DNA from: Scilla litardierei
Taxonomy: Eukaryota; Streptophyta; Magnoliopsida; Asparagales; Asparagaceae
Direction: 5' to 3'
DNA: 64,000 bases
Assembly: GCA_030789695.1 (NCBI GenBank)
Contig: CM061142.1
Location: 803,690,817 to 803,754,816 of the forward strand
Shown one piece after another: positions 1 to 11,440 of the stretch. The notes under the pieces were generated by a model, which saw only the letters and a program-made list of their open reading frames with translations, did not search any database and was not told the DNA's origin. Positions within the stretch are counted from its first letter, which is position 1. Every line of letters begins with the position of its first letter. The translations under genes and the position numbers were made by a program.

Positions 1-360
1 CCTTTTATGCCATTCATCGCGATGATCTGTAACCTGCATATGCAAATACATTTAACATAGATGATTTTTCCTCGACCCTTGGAGATAGCGCAGAAGCTAC
101 ATATCTCTGGTCCAGTGGCGCGCTGGAGGCGCTGCACTGTACCTGGCTAATATCTATACTGCTAACGATCAAAAGAGACGCATGCAGTTGGCCAGGTAAA
201 AGAGTGTTTCAAAGACACTTAAGGTACTTCTGGACCATATATAGTCTTCCCCTCTTCCAGCTAACGGAAAGGGGTCTTTTAATGTATATCCATACAACCA
301 AATAGGTGTATTTGGTGGAGAATGAAATTAATGTTTCTTCATCAATCGTCATTGTATGAA

Positions 361-545
361 GTTTACATCTTCGGGATGATTAATTAACGTCATCTTCAAG
401 ATGATAGTTCATTTCCAGGATAATAGTTCATCTTCGGGATGATTGTTCATCTTCAGGATGATTAATGTCATCTTCAGGATGATTGTTCATCTTCAGGATG
501 ATTAATGTCATCTTCAGAATGATAGTTCATCTTCAGGATGATTAA
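361..545. repeat. Degenerate tandem repeat built on CATCTTCAGGATGAT
   Basis: About seven near-copies of a 20-25 bp unit alternate as CATCTTCAGGATGAT-TGTT and CATCTTCAGGATGAT-TAATGT. Each core is partly self-complementary (ATCxTxxAGGAT), so transcripts could form small stems. Copies differ by one to three bases. Similar words recur singly at 1725-1740 and 1861-1880, which suggests local expansion within an old repeat. Confidence 0.7.
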
Positions 546-1965
546 TGTTCTGTAAGCCTAGAATTTATGCCTAGCTAGGACTTTCATATCATATTTGATA
601 GATAGGCTTTAACAGATATTTCGGTAATTTCTCTTCAGGAGATCCGATAATATTTTGAGTTATTTAAAATAATTTCAATTCTTTTTAATTTGCTCTCTTA
701 AGAACAATACTGTTTTTAAGAGGTGCAAATAACAACCTTTTAGTATGAGTCCTTTAAGGATCTTCGTCTAGGTTGTCTTTCCTTTAATCATATTTTTAAT
801 ATGTGTCCCAAAAGAAAGGAAAGTAAAGAAAAAAATTTATATATGCATTTGAAGAAATTTTATATCGGTAATGTTGTCACATCCAATAGCAACATCAACC
901 AAAAATTCCATCTTTTTGCCATTCGTTGGGTTACGCCTTGACATAAACCAGTCGATGCATCATATTCATCTTGTAAGTGAGTTCAGCTCATCTTACTTGA
1001 TTACTTCCTGGTTTGAGCGATTTTTACCTCTAAAGCTATAGCAAATTAAAATGCTTATAGCTAACGATTTTATTTTAATTCTCCTTCAATACTCAGTTAT
1101 CCCACAGGATTTGATATCATTTTTGATACCAGGACTTCAGGTCCAACACCTCATATTTCATAAGTGAGTCCAGCTCACCTTATTATTGCCTCATTCCACA
1201 TTATTATAATTTGGCCAAATCTCTATCTTTGCTCCAGGCAAAGCAGAGTTATGGTATTGATTTTATATTTAACTGGCAAAGTGAAATATGAGAGAATTTG
1301 TCGACAAAATGTGTTCTTTCTTGTCCAAAACTCACCCCGTACGTACTATAATCATTTGATTTCTCCCAGAGGTGTCTCCTTCATGACACGTTAAAGAAGT
1401 GAAGGTTCTGGGACGGGTAAAGAATATGGACAGATCCAGAATTGGTCCTTAGCAACCAAGTTGCAATAAGGTTCTGGATTTGAGCTCACTTTCCTGTGGT
1501 GGTATTGCTTTTTCGGTCTCCAGGAGTAGATCTCTCTTTTTGGAGCCTAGTGGTATGTCCTCTCATCCATTGAGGATATCTACTTCTGCTACTAGTGGAT
1601 TGCATCCAATATATTTGGTATGTCAATCCTAACTGGATTTTTAGTAGCAGGGATGTGAAAGTTTTGACAATATCTATATTGTCAGTAACTATATCTGATA
1701 ACTGTTTTAACAGTTTCATAAGTGTGGATCTTCAGGATCTCATCACAATTCATGATAACCAGATCATAGGTATTAATGATTTAAATGGTCATTTGAGCTT
1801 CAGGCTTATGGATGATTGTAGTATTTCTGTTGAAACTGATGCTGGGACATTAAAGTTGTGAGGGATCTTCAGGATCTCATCAAATCTTTAAAATAGGGTC
1901 ATCAATGCACGTCTTAGGAGAAGTGAATTTAAATGCTTCCCCTGTTCAGAGTGCTCAGACTCTAT

Positions 1966-2909
1966 TTATCTGGGATATTTACTTCCGATAAATAGTTCTA
2001 CATTTTGATGGTCTATAGTGGTGATATGGGGGTGTCTGCTCATCATGGCACAATCTATAAGATGTGCTCTAAACGCTTCCCCGGCAGGGGTTCTCGGAAA
2101 CTGTTTATATGAGGTGATCAGACTCATATAAATAGGTTCTAAGGAGGCGTTTTGATGGTTTGCAATGTAATTCCATGTTCCCATGTGGTCACCTACAACT
2201 GGATTTTTAATGGATAAGAAATCCATTTAAATCATTTTAATGATTTATATTACCCATATTTGGGTGTGAACACAAGCTTCAGGGTGTTCGATATTTTTCC
2301 AGTTGCAAAAACATTTAAATTTCCCAGTGTTATCCAAAGTTACCACCATTTTATAAAAGAATGTGGTTGGATAATGACCATTTATTTAGAGGATATATTG
2401 ATGAGTACACCAAGGGTACATCATCAGTCCTATTAAGGGAGTGGACGAAGCCTATTTATATCCCTTAAATACTCTCAAGAGACCTAAAGGTCTTCATTAT
2501 CTTTAATGATGATAGTATATCATCTTGAATTCCTTTGAGGAAGTGGGGAGAGTCAATGTCCATGTGAATGGAGATGATCTCATTATCATTTTTCCCTTTT
2601 GAATAGGACAATGAAAGTTTCACCCTTTTTGAAGAATCTTCGGGTTCGTCTGGTTGATGATGTCTTGCATCATTAATCCAGGGTGATATCGATCCAAAAT
2701 TGGTCGATTCTGGACACTTCTGGTGTTCCAAAATAATTCCTCTTTTTGAATTTATGTGGGACTTTTGAAAAGTCCATTAAAATGTTCAAGTTAATTTTGT
2801 CTGGTAATAGTTGAACTGTGTTCAAACTGTGAAGAATTACATCTGCACATTGACTATTGTGAGGATCATTTTGGTACAAAGCTTCAGGCTTCTTTATTTC
2901 TTGAGTCAT
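1966..2909 (-). pseudogene. Decayed coding remnant of unknown family
   Basis: Three minus-strand open stretches (2909-2673, 2731-2465 and 2226-1966) have protein-like composition. The first two overlap in different frames around 2673-2731, as expected for one frameshifted reading frame. Visible pieces include DFSKVPHKFKKRNYFGTPEV and HPHITTIDHQNVELFIG. I do not recognise the family. Origin in a retroelement or an integrated plant pararetrovirus was considered, but no diagnostic motif (RT YxDD, protease DSGA, CCHC knuckle) is present. It may be spurious. Confidence 0.25.
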
Positions 2910-4337
2910 TAGGGATTTCGTTTTGACGAATATCCTTTTGAAACTGTATAAGTTTCAGAGAGTATATGACATCCTCATTTTATTTTTAGGGGTATTCAAG
3001 ATAGCAAATCATTCGTAGTAAAATAAAATGTATTAAAGCTACAAGAGAATAATACTGATGATTTTGTTAAGTCAACAAGTGACATAGTGTGATGTGTGCT
3101 CTTGAAAACATATAACAATAATTATGCTCATTTAAGACTTATGTTATGACAACAGATTATATTTGATTTCAAAATTTATTTGTCCTCGGGGAGTAGCTAA
3201 ATATACATAAGGTCAATTAGACTTTCGTCGTTTTGACTAGATATGTATGTATTTTTATATGGCATAAGTTAATGCACATTCATGTTTGGAAAAACATTAT
3301 GGCTCTTATCAGAACTTCCGGTCTGATTTTGGCTTGTCATTACTTACTCCATGTCGAGGTATATCGTATCTTCTCTTTCCCATTTAATCCAAGACTTCCC
3401 TTGTTTTGAGTTTTCCTTATTTTTATTTCAGGGCATGTTTGATCCTGAAATTCCCCTGATTTCAATATTCCTTATTTATAAAGGACAATGAAAATTAGTC
3501 TTGCTAAGGAGACATAAGCAGGGGTTTGAGCAAATTATTTATACTTCCACTTTTCTAATTAATAAGAGACTTTTAAAAAGTCTATTTGAATGCTCGAGTA
3601 TAGCTTCAGGCCATTTACTTGAGTCGTTCAAATTTTATGTGGATAGTTTACCATGCTCAGAGGGGAACAAATACGTGGGTGCGTAATATATTTCTCACTT
3701 ATTTATTAAGCCACGACTTCATGCGTATGCTTATATTCAAGGCTAGAAAAAAAAATCTTTCCTTGTAAAAATAAAGGAGAGTACTCTTTTAAAGAGTTTA
3801 GCGGTATTATGGAAACCTTCTGGTGTCCATATTGGATTATATAGATCATAGATCTTATATATCTGTTTACCGCAAAGTGTGCATCTTTTATAAAGATAGC
3901 AATTATAATTTTCGCATAAACCATCGTATTTATTTTATTAGGGAGAGAGGGTGTTGACTTTTGATTTGATTTTGAACTTCAGGTTCATTTTGTCAAAGTG
4001 GATATGATATTAAACTTTTTGAAATCATGATTGTCTTATTGTCATAAATATCGTCATTAATGAGCCCATCATACATATAATGTAAAGCTTGTAAACTAAA
4101 GATTATGTTCAATTAAACTGAATTGAAACAAGTATGATGTATACACATGCTATTTATATGCTGCAGGCATTTAAATAATCTTATCGCAGATATATAGTCT
4201 AGCTATAGGCGTTAAACTATATCAAAGTGATTTTAGCATGCTTTTTAACAGTTTCATTGTAACATTAAAATAGCATGAAAATAGTTAACATCCACGCATT
4301 TAATGTATAAGCAATGAAAAAATAACTTAGGACTATG

Positions 4338-4582
4338 GGGATCAGCCAGCCGACACCGAAAGGAATAAGACAGTCCGGAATTACATCAAAAAGTTGCATG
4401 AAAGAATAAGTACAACTCGGGAACTTCAGAGAGAAGCACCTTACATCTTTGTGCATACGCCTTCAGCTCCTTTTTGGTGTCCGCCGGTCTTCTTTTTACA
4501 TTTATATCCTCACTTACAAATTTCTCTCAAAAAAAAGAAAAATTACAGGAAATTAAAAGGTGTCGGAAACCTGGCTGATCCC
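4338..4582. repeat. Inverted repeat, 245-bp hairpin
   Basis: The left arm at 4338-4357 (GGGATCAGCCAG then CGACACC) is answered by 4559-4582 (GGTGTCG, then CTGGCTGATCCC). That gives 19 paired positions in two perfect blocks, separated by short unmatched bases, with a loop of about 200 bp. The loop itself contains related shorter complementary words. It could be a small foldback element or a transcribed stem. No flanking duplication was identified. Confidence 0.55.
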
Positions 4583-4929
4583 TAAAAACATAACATAATT
4601 TGCACATCCACGCAGATAATATATTGAAAACATACAACCACGCAGATAATCAATCACAGGCATGTAAAGATTATTTTAAATAATCTAAATTGTGTGTGAC
4701 GTGCTAAAAATTTATTTTGAAAAACTTTTACCTTTGATCCATATTTTAATGTTTTGTTTTACCGCTATAAAACCCTTTAAAATTTCATTTAATTATTTTG
4801 GGCTTTTTAGGGCCAAAAATAAAAAGAAGAAAAATTATTTATGTAAATGAGCTAATTTTCTGGCTTTTGGGCCATGAAAACAACCCATTAGGGTTAATTG
4901 GGCCTCTCCCGAAAAATTGGCCCGTTAAG

Positions 4930-5067
4930 GGCTAGGGTTTCCGAAAAACCCTAGGGGGCCCGCGGGGCGCGGCCGCCGTGACGGCTGGCCGCGGCGGCGG
5001 GCCGCGGCCGCCGCGGCGGCGGGCCGCGGCTACAGGCCGCGGCCGCCGCAGCCTGAGGCCGAGGTGG
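4930..5067. repeat. GC-rich GCCGCGGC array, left half of a split target
   Basis: A 140-bp block of almost pure G/C is built from overlapping GGCCGCGG/CCGCCGCGGC words and stands out sharply from its AT-rich surroundings. The same composition and words (GCCGCGGCC, CTGTAGCCGCGG, TTCAGGCCGC) resume at 21005-21075, directly after the outer retrotransposon. These are therefore two halves of one array interrupted by the insertion at 5068-21004. GC-rich palindrome arrays of this kind also occur inside LTRs elsewhere in this window. Confidence 0.6.
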
Positions 5068-6949
5068 TAGGACCGGAAAGGTGCTCTCTCTCAAGTGCAA
5101 GAGTCCGTACAAGTAGTAAAATCTGGGAGTCCAGATGTCGAATCCACGAGAAGAAATCTGTTGCAACCACAATTCAAATCAAATAGAAAGCCAACGAAGA
5201 GACTAAACACTTTTAATGGTGGTGATGGTGGTGTGAATGGGGATACGTGAATGATACGAACAAGGAAAATACGTGATAACAAATATCTATAAAAAGTATG
5301 CACATGGTATGGGTTCGTTAGGATCGATGATTCGTATTAATTTGGTTGATAGGTATAACGCAATGAATTCTCCTTTTGGGAGCAATTCACCGGAAAATAT
5401 CCAATATAACTCAACGAATTCTCCTTTTGGGAGCAACTCATCGGAAGATGCCCTTTTGGGGGTTCAAACACAAAATTCAATGAGATCGTCGCTAAAGTTA
5501 TAATACGATATGAAACTCTCTTTTGGAGAGATCAAAACTACGGTATGAAACTCCCTTTTGAGGAGATCGAAACTCACCCTTTTGGGGCGATCATCAACTA
5601 AATCAATTCTTTTGGAATCTGAAAAAGTCGATTTACGAACAAAGATTACAATTTTAACGACGTTTAGCGATTTAGCACATGGAATACAACCAAACTAACA
5701 CAAATCATAGCCCCTAACTACGCCATACCATGCACAAATAAGAGTTAGCTACTCATCATGCAATAATAAACAACTTTCATCGCAAAATACATCAAGATTA
5801 TAGCAAAATACGGTAGAAAAGCATCAAATAAGGAGTTTAAGTTAAGAATTCATCACCAAATATCCTTGAAAAGACATTAAAACTCTCTGGAAATAAGAAA
5901 ATAGCCTCTGGAATTTTACAGAATTTTTCAGAGGCGAAATACGGCTCATAGAGCCTCCAATACGCTCAAAATACGCCCCAATCTGGCTGAATACGCACAA
6001 AAACCCTAGAATACGCTTATATAATAGGCTTGCGGGTTTACTGTGCTTATTGGGTTCCAAACCCGCATCCGAACGCATCCCAGCCGCTCATCTCGATCGG
6101 AGCAATCGACGTCCGTCCGATCAAGCGGGATTAAACCGCAGCACACCACGTGTGCTTTAAAGTTTGTGCGAAGCCCGCATCCGCTTCGAATTCGCATCGG
6201 TTGATTTTCGACCGTCGGATCGTCATCCGAGCGTCGCAAAGAGGCCACGTCGCCCGCAGAAGATCGCCAGCTCCGCTCGTTCGATGGCCGTTGGATGAAT
6301 GATCGATGGTTACGGTATCGCCACGTGGCCCGCTGCTGCTGCGTCCGAATTCAAATGCGGGGTGAATGTGGTCCGTCTGATCACGATCGCTCGGTGGAGG
6401 GAGAGCCACGTCGCCTGTAATGTCGATCGCAGCTTTCGATCTCGTCCGTTCGTTCAAAAGGCGGGATTAAACGTGGCGTTGCCACGTGTCCCACATCATC
6501 GCCGATGCGCTTTTCCTCTGGCCGTTGGATCTCGATCCAACGGTCGTTAGCTTTACCCGCTGTACGCGCATCGTGGCCGCTTGATGAGGCTCGGACGGTC
6601 CCGATTGCTCCACGTGGCGTGCTGTGATTGGCCGGCGACGTATTTTCGTATTTCCTTGCGTATTTTCTCATTTAATTGGTATTCTGCATTCAAAAATACA
6701 CAGTAATTAGCACAGATCTCAGAAAAATACAAATAAATAGTCGGTTGAATCATGAGGTCGAGAAGAAGCTAGGAAAAATATAAAATGTGCAGAAATAAGT
6801 CGTTAAATGCTGTTTTGTGCTCAAAAGTGTGTTTTCTCTAATAAATAAATGTGTAGAAAATACGTATGAATTAGAGAACAATGTAGCATCACATGAGCAT
6901 AAAGTAGGGCTAAATGGGGGGTTAAATATGTAATATTAAACCCGAATCA
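5068..6949 (-). repeat. 3' LTR of the Athila/Tat-type element
   Basis: This is the 1882-bp partner of 19122-21004. It contains a set of CTCCTTTTGGGAGCAA-type short repeats (5365-5600) and a GC-rich stretch (6050-6630) dense in ACGT-core and CCGTTGGATC words. Several of these are CACGTGG G-box-like sequences of the kind bZIP/bHLH factors recognise. Short open frames inside it are out-of-frame readings of GC-rich LTR and are not annotated. A minus-strand TATA-like TTATATAAG lies at 6016-6026. Confidence 0.85.
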
Positions 6950-6961
6950 CACCCCCCAACT
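6950..6961 (-). other. Polypurine tract of the Athila/Tat-type element
   Basis: The plus-strand run CACCCCCCAACTA abuts the inner edge of the left LTR. On the minus strand it reads as a purine-rich AGTTGGGGGGTG immediately upstream of the LTR's TG, the expected position for the plus-strand primer. A second, near-identical tract occurs at 7909-7922, inside the internal region. Confidence 0.75.
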
Positions 6962-7997
6962 AGCGATTTGCTAGTCTCTAGCAAAAAGAGCGATTAATAT
7001 GGATGAGTACTAAAATAATAAGTTCTTTCAAATTGCTCATGGCATGGCTCAATAATACGCATTCCAACATGATCTTGACCATCAATATACACATCCATGA
7101 ACAAAATCAATTACATGATATTTTCTCTATTTTAGTATGAGTAAATAACATGCAAGCATCGTTTTGCGCAAGCGAAAGTATAACACGTCGTTTTTCTCTA
7201 GTTTTCTTGTTTCCAAGGAATTGGCCTATCAAAACAATCATCAAAGATATGGGTATTGAAGTTGCTTAGTATATTCACCATTTCTTTTCTTTTATTCGTT
7301 CCGCGTAACGCGCATCAAGCAACATTCACAGAAAAAAGTATAACTTGGATCGCTTCATCAAATGAGTGAGTTTCCTGTCAATGGCTCCCAAATCAGACGA
7401 TAATATGGCATTAGGCCAAAAAGGACCCCTTGGACTGTACTACTCGAGCCAACCAAGTTATTTATTAGTGACATACTTATTCATTCATTTTTCATTCATT
7501 TTTCATTCATTTTTTTTCATCTTTTTCTCTTTTGTAAGCAACTCAATACCCGTCAATATGAATATAAACATTAGTACCAATGGCCAAATTCCTCTTTAAC
7601 TTGAAGACTATTCCAATAAATCGTGTATACTTAAGCTTTTTCATCACATTAGCATGCATGAAATGAATTCAAACTATTTCGAGATATTAATCATGGAAAT
7701 TGAAAATTTTCATGAATAGCATATTAACGGTAATTCCAAAAATAATTAACTCAAACCACAAACAATTTTTTAGAACTCAATTAATGTATAATCATCCGCA
7801 TTTGAGGCATGTGAAGGAGTTTTTTTTTAAAAAAATGAGATTTGGTGATTTATTCTTATCTTAACCTTATTTTTGAAAAAAATTGAAAAAAAATCCTAGG
7901 TCTCGTACACACCCCCCAACTAAAGATGGACATTGTCCTCAATGTCGGAAGGGGTACGAGTTTATTCAAGCAAGCAACCTAGAAAGCATTTTAAAAA
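6962..7997 (-). other. Non-coding 3' internal region with a second polypurine-like tract
   Basis: This kilobase lies between the gag remnant and the 3' LTR. It is AT-rich with no supported coding frame. At 7909-7922 a second CACCCCCCAACTA tract repeats the terminal polypurine tract, followed by AAGATGGACATTGTCCTC, a context I associate with Athila-like elements. It may be a duplicated or internal polypurine tract. A short TTCATTCATTTT tandem run lies at 7480-7530. Confidence 0.5.
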
Positions 7998-8840
7998 CTA
8001 CACTACTAGAAAGAACACACCGTGATCAAACGGCGGATGCCGAATCTTTGATGGTGGAGGAAGTTGTTCAATTTGCTCCTTGCGCTCCTCGGCGATTATT
8101 CTTCCTCCAAAAACTAATTTGGACCCCAGCAACACAACTCCAAGCATCTCTGTAAGCTGTTTGCCAATGTCCTGCGAGAGATGAGTTATGTCAGTCCAAA
8201 TTAATTTAAGATTTCTTTCAATAAAATTATTCCAAACGTAGTCATCAAAATAAGTGAAATGAATTAAAGCAAGTTGACGACTACTCCCTGAAAGATTTGC
8301 ACTACTCTCGGTATGATGCTCGATCGTTGGGGAGAGGGATAAATGATTTTGGGATAAAACTGGAGGAGGGCATGGTTCTGAATCCATGGCGATAATCTCA
8401 AAACCATTGTCCCTAGCTGTCTCCTCCTCTTGTTCATCCAAAATTGCTAGCTCGTCCTCTCTGTTGCACACACTTTCTGCCATGTATATATTTATATTCG
8501 TGTCCTCGACATGACATGGCTTGCTCGATTTTCTTGCAATAGAAGATAAAATCGTATTAGATTCTTGAAGTTGAATTTTAAAATAATTATTTTCTTCTAA
8601 GCAAGCGGCAATCAAATTAAGATTTTCAATGGAATTTTGAATCTGCCGACTCCGAGCAAGGAAATTCTCCTGGAATTGATGGGATGTGGTCTCCTGTGTC
8701 TGAATAGTCTGGTAAGCTTCCTCTTTCTAGGATTGCAAAGGTACGTCTACGCTTTGCTCATCTTGATCGAGGCACGAAGGCTCCGTTGAATCGCTCTCTG
8801 AAGTCTCTTTCCCGGTTTCTTCATTTTCTTGCATGGACTC
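7998..8840 (-). pseudogene. 3' part of the outer element's gag-like frame
   Basis: The minus-strand frame 8840 to 7998 continues the gag fragment at 18915-18705 exactly in frame once the Tekay and one copy of its GACTC duplication are removed (…AWEYMES / MQENEETG…). There is one in-frame TAG at about 8729-8731, after VPLQS. Past it the frame stays open for another 243 codons and ends with HGVFFLVV. This C-terminal part is acidic and partly low complexity (EEQEEETARD, PPPV) with a hydrophobic patch (EMLGVVLLGSKLVFGG). No nucleocapsid knuckle is seen. Its role beyond gag-derived structural protein is unknown. Confidence 0.6.
8836..8840. repeat. TSD, left copy (GACTC)
   Basis: GACTC directly precedes the left Tekay LTR and is repeated at 18705-18709 directly after the right LTR. 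This perfect 5-bp duplication fixes both ends of the nested element and shows it inserted as a unit. Confidence 0.95.
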
Positions 8841-11361
8841 TGTCACGACCCACTTCCCTAAAATGGAGGCGAGGCGTGAGAAGGTCCGCTCAAACGTGGA
8901 GCTGTGAAGCTGCACGCCTGATAAGCGTAAATTTAGTATAAGCAGGTCTCTATAATTGCAAACGAAACAACAACAATAATAATAATAATACGAGACGGAT
9001 ATGAAATGCCAATCCCATAGTTTGTCCACAAAATATTCAACATCACAGAAAAGCCATCAGGCTAAAAGAAAGAGTCTCTGGGCCCAGAACAAGGCCAAAC
9101 AAAAGACAAATATAACAGAGTATCAAACTAGGTGCCACGCACCGACAACCCAAAAGATCTAACAAAACTAGACGTAGACACTAAGACTGATCTCCAGTGT
9201 CTACGAAGTCCTCGTCCAACACGGGCGCAAGCTCGGCGTCCGCAAACACCTCACCCTCAGCAAGTAACTCGGGCTCAAGGTCTAACATGCGTCACCCAAA
9301 AGAGAAAGGGGCACATGTCAGCAAGTCTAAAAGACTTGAGCAAGGAAACTGAAAGTAACTAACAACCTAGCACTTATGACATTAAACAATGACATGACAG
9401 TTTAGTTTGATGCAGCAGTTTAAAAGAGAGACAAGCACGTACGATGTAGCGAAAGCTACCAATTCACTAATCACTTATCACTGTTTATCACTTAGTGCAT
9501 AGAGAGTCCACCTGCTGGCCAGCTCGTGGCTCAGGCCGCTTATCTCTATCACTATTAATCACTTGTACACTAGAGATTTCGCCTGCTGGCCGGAGTGGCG
9601 GATCAGGCCAACTCGGGGCTCAGGTGGCCACTTATCTCTTACCCCACCCATGTGTGTCGAGCGTTGGAGTTTCCAACTACAGGGCTCGCTTCTGGAACAC
9701 GAGCCAGGAAAATAATAGTATTGTAGCGTGTGCTACGCAATCACGATGACAAATCAATATGCAATGCCAGGAACAGATATTTGCGTACCGTTAATTGAAT
9801 TTAAACGTGACAGGTAAAATGCGATGACATGAACATATTCGCGTACCGTTAATTTAAAGTAAATGTGACATACAAGCATGATGAGGGTGACGGACCAAAC
9901 TTCGTTGTCAAGCTAGGTCAAAGGCGTCTAGACGGCTATCCTTTCATCGTCTAGTCTCTTTTACGCTAAAGCAAGGGAAATGGCCTAAGACATGGCCCAA
10001 TTCAAGAGATGCAAGTTTCACTTGCCTGATACCGGGGTTGACGAGCAACGAAGATCGTCACACAAGCTAACTACGGAATAGATCGCTGTTATGGCAAAAC
10101 AATCATTAGAACAATGATTCTAAATCGATTTCTTATTAGAATCCTAACTTTCTAATAATCCATTTTATTAGGGTTTCACAATGTCAATGGGGGTTATGCT
10201 AAAACTAAAGGAATCGAGTATTACCGTGAAGAGGCGGAGGAGCGATGCCGAGCAACCATGGCAACGGAAGAACGATCCGGCTCAGATCTGGAAATGAGGG
10301 AAAAATCTGGAGAAATGGGTTTGGAGGTGGATTTTGGGGGTTTGATGAAGGTTTGGGGAAGATGAGAGATGGGTTGTGACAAGGGAGGGTTTGGATGATG
10401 GAGGATGAGCTTGGGATGAAGGATTAATGGCTTGAGGAAGATGGGGGCTCAATGGGGGAGAAATTAGGGTTTTAGGTCGTGAGGGAGAAGAGGAAAATGT
10501 TTGGAGGGGTATTTATAGAGTTTGGTGGCGGCTAGGGCAAAACTAGGGTTTACAGCACTGGTTAGTCGGTCAAAGAACAACCACTGACCGACTAGTTTGG
10601 GAACTAGTCGGTCGGTCGACCAACGTAGACTGACTAGGTGTAAACAGTATCTTCAGTCGAAAACCTGAACTAAGAGTTAGTCGGTCAAAGAACAACTACT
10701 GACCGACTAGTTTGGCATCTAGTCGGTCGATGAATGTTCTTGGACCGACTAAGAGTAAACAGTAACTCGACTGTACAGGAGAACTAAGAATTAGTCGGTC
10801 TGAGTACAAAACTTAACCGACTAGTTTAACAACTAGTCGGTCGAAAGATGAACTTAAACCGACTAAGAATGAACAGTACTGATACTAAAATTTAGATGAT
10901 GTGTTAGTCGGTTAAAGAAGCATTGCCGACCGACTAGTTTGCAACCTAGTCGGTCAACCAACGTTCTTAGACCGACTAACGATAAACAGTAACTCCTGAG
11001 AAATTTAGAAAGCCAACTAGTCGGTTCAAGAAGGATTGCCGACCGACTGGATCGTCATCTAGTCGGTCGGTGCCCCTTCTTACACCGGCTAATAAGCACC
11101 AAAAGTTCCGATATGGAGCGCGGAGCTCCGGGATCGATTCCTAAGACTCCTAGGCTTGATCTAACAGTAAGATACGACCGTTATGAAGCCCGTCACGAAT
11201 GACTTACTTCGAAATCGACGATCCTAAGGAATAAACGAGAAAACACGACGAAACGATCGAAAATGAAAGTTACGGAGACGATAACCACACATGAGGAGAA
11301 AATCCACCAAAACATATATTATAATATAATAAATCCGTATACATGAAAACCAGTCGTTACA
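8841..11361 (-). repeat. 3' LTR of the Tekay element
   Basis: This is the 2521-bp downstream LTR (element reads right to left), identical in length to 16184-18704. It contains an AAC/AAT microsatellite at 8965-8990, a long non-coding body, a TATA box on the minus strand at 10511-10517 (CTATAAATACCCC), and the palindrome-rich array at 10560-11100. Short open frames in it occur in both LTR copies and are not genes. Confidence 0.93.
10560..11100. repeat. Array of TAGTCGGTC / GACCGACTA palindromic half-sites
   Basis: About twenty copies of AGTCGGT or its complement ACCGACT alternate at close spacing over 540 bp. They fall in roughly 110-bp higher-order units that each end with a (T)AAACAGTA word. 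Half-sites face one another across spacers of about 10-20 bp. The same array is present at 17903-18440 in the other LTR. It lies just upstream of the minus-strand TATA box, so it could be a U3 enhancer or protein-binding array. That role is inference. Confidence 0.75.
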
Positions 11362-11440
11362 TCCTCCCCAACTTAAGAAAAATTCCGTCCTCGGAATTTC
11401 CCAACACTCACGTGTCCGGGAACAAAAGTGGGAAACGCTC

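Larger units (their letters stand above)
1..4930. other. AT-rich decayed repeat DNA, no intact gene
   Basis: This stretch is AT-rich, has no long open frame, and is full of short internal duplications built on words such as CTTCAGGATGAT and AGGATCTTCAGGATC. Only short minus-strand open stretches look protein-like (see 1966-2909). The GC-rich array that ends it at 4930-5067 resumes at 21005 beyond the nested retrotransposons. This region and 21005-21660 therefore once formed a single stretch, probably part of an older transposable element. Its class could not be determined: no reverse transcriptase, integrase or transposase motif was seen. Confidence 0.45.

Noticed and set aside
1966..2909. 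Integrated plant pararetrovirus
   Set aside because: No reverse transcriptase, protease or nucleocapsid motif was visible, so the region is left unclassified.
6131..6671. Overlapping open frames of 80-108 codons on both strands
   Set aside because: They lie in a GC-rich LTR segment, recur with changes at 20185-20725, have no domains and overlap one another on both strands.
10560..11100. Regularly spaced TAGTCGGTC repeats resembled a CRISPR-like array
   Set aside because: Units are short, alternate in orientation, lie inside an LTR and are duplicated in the partner LTR. The context is a plant retrotransposon.
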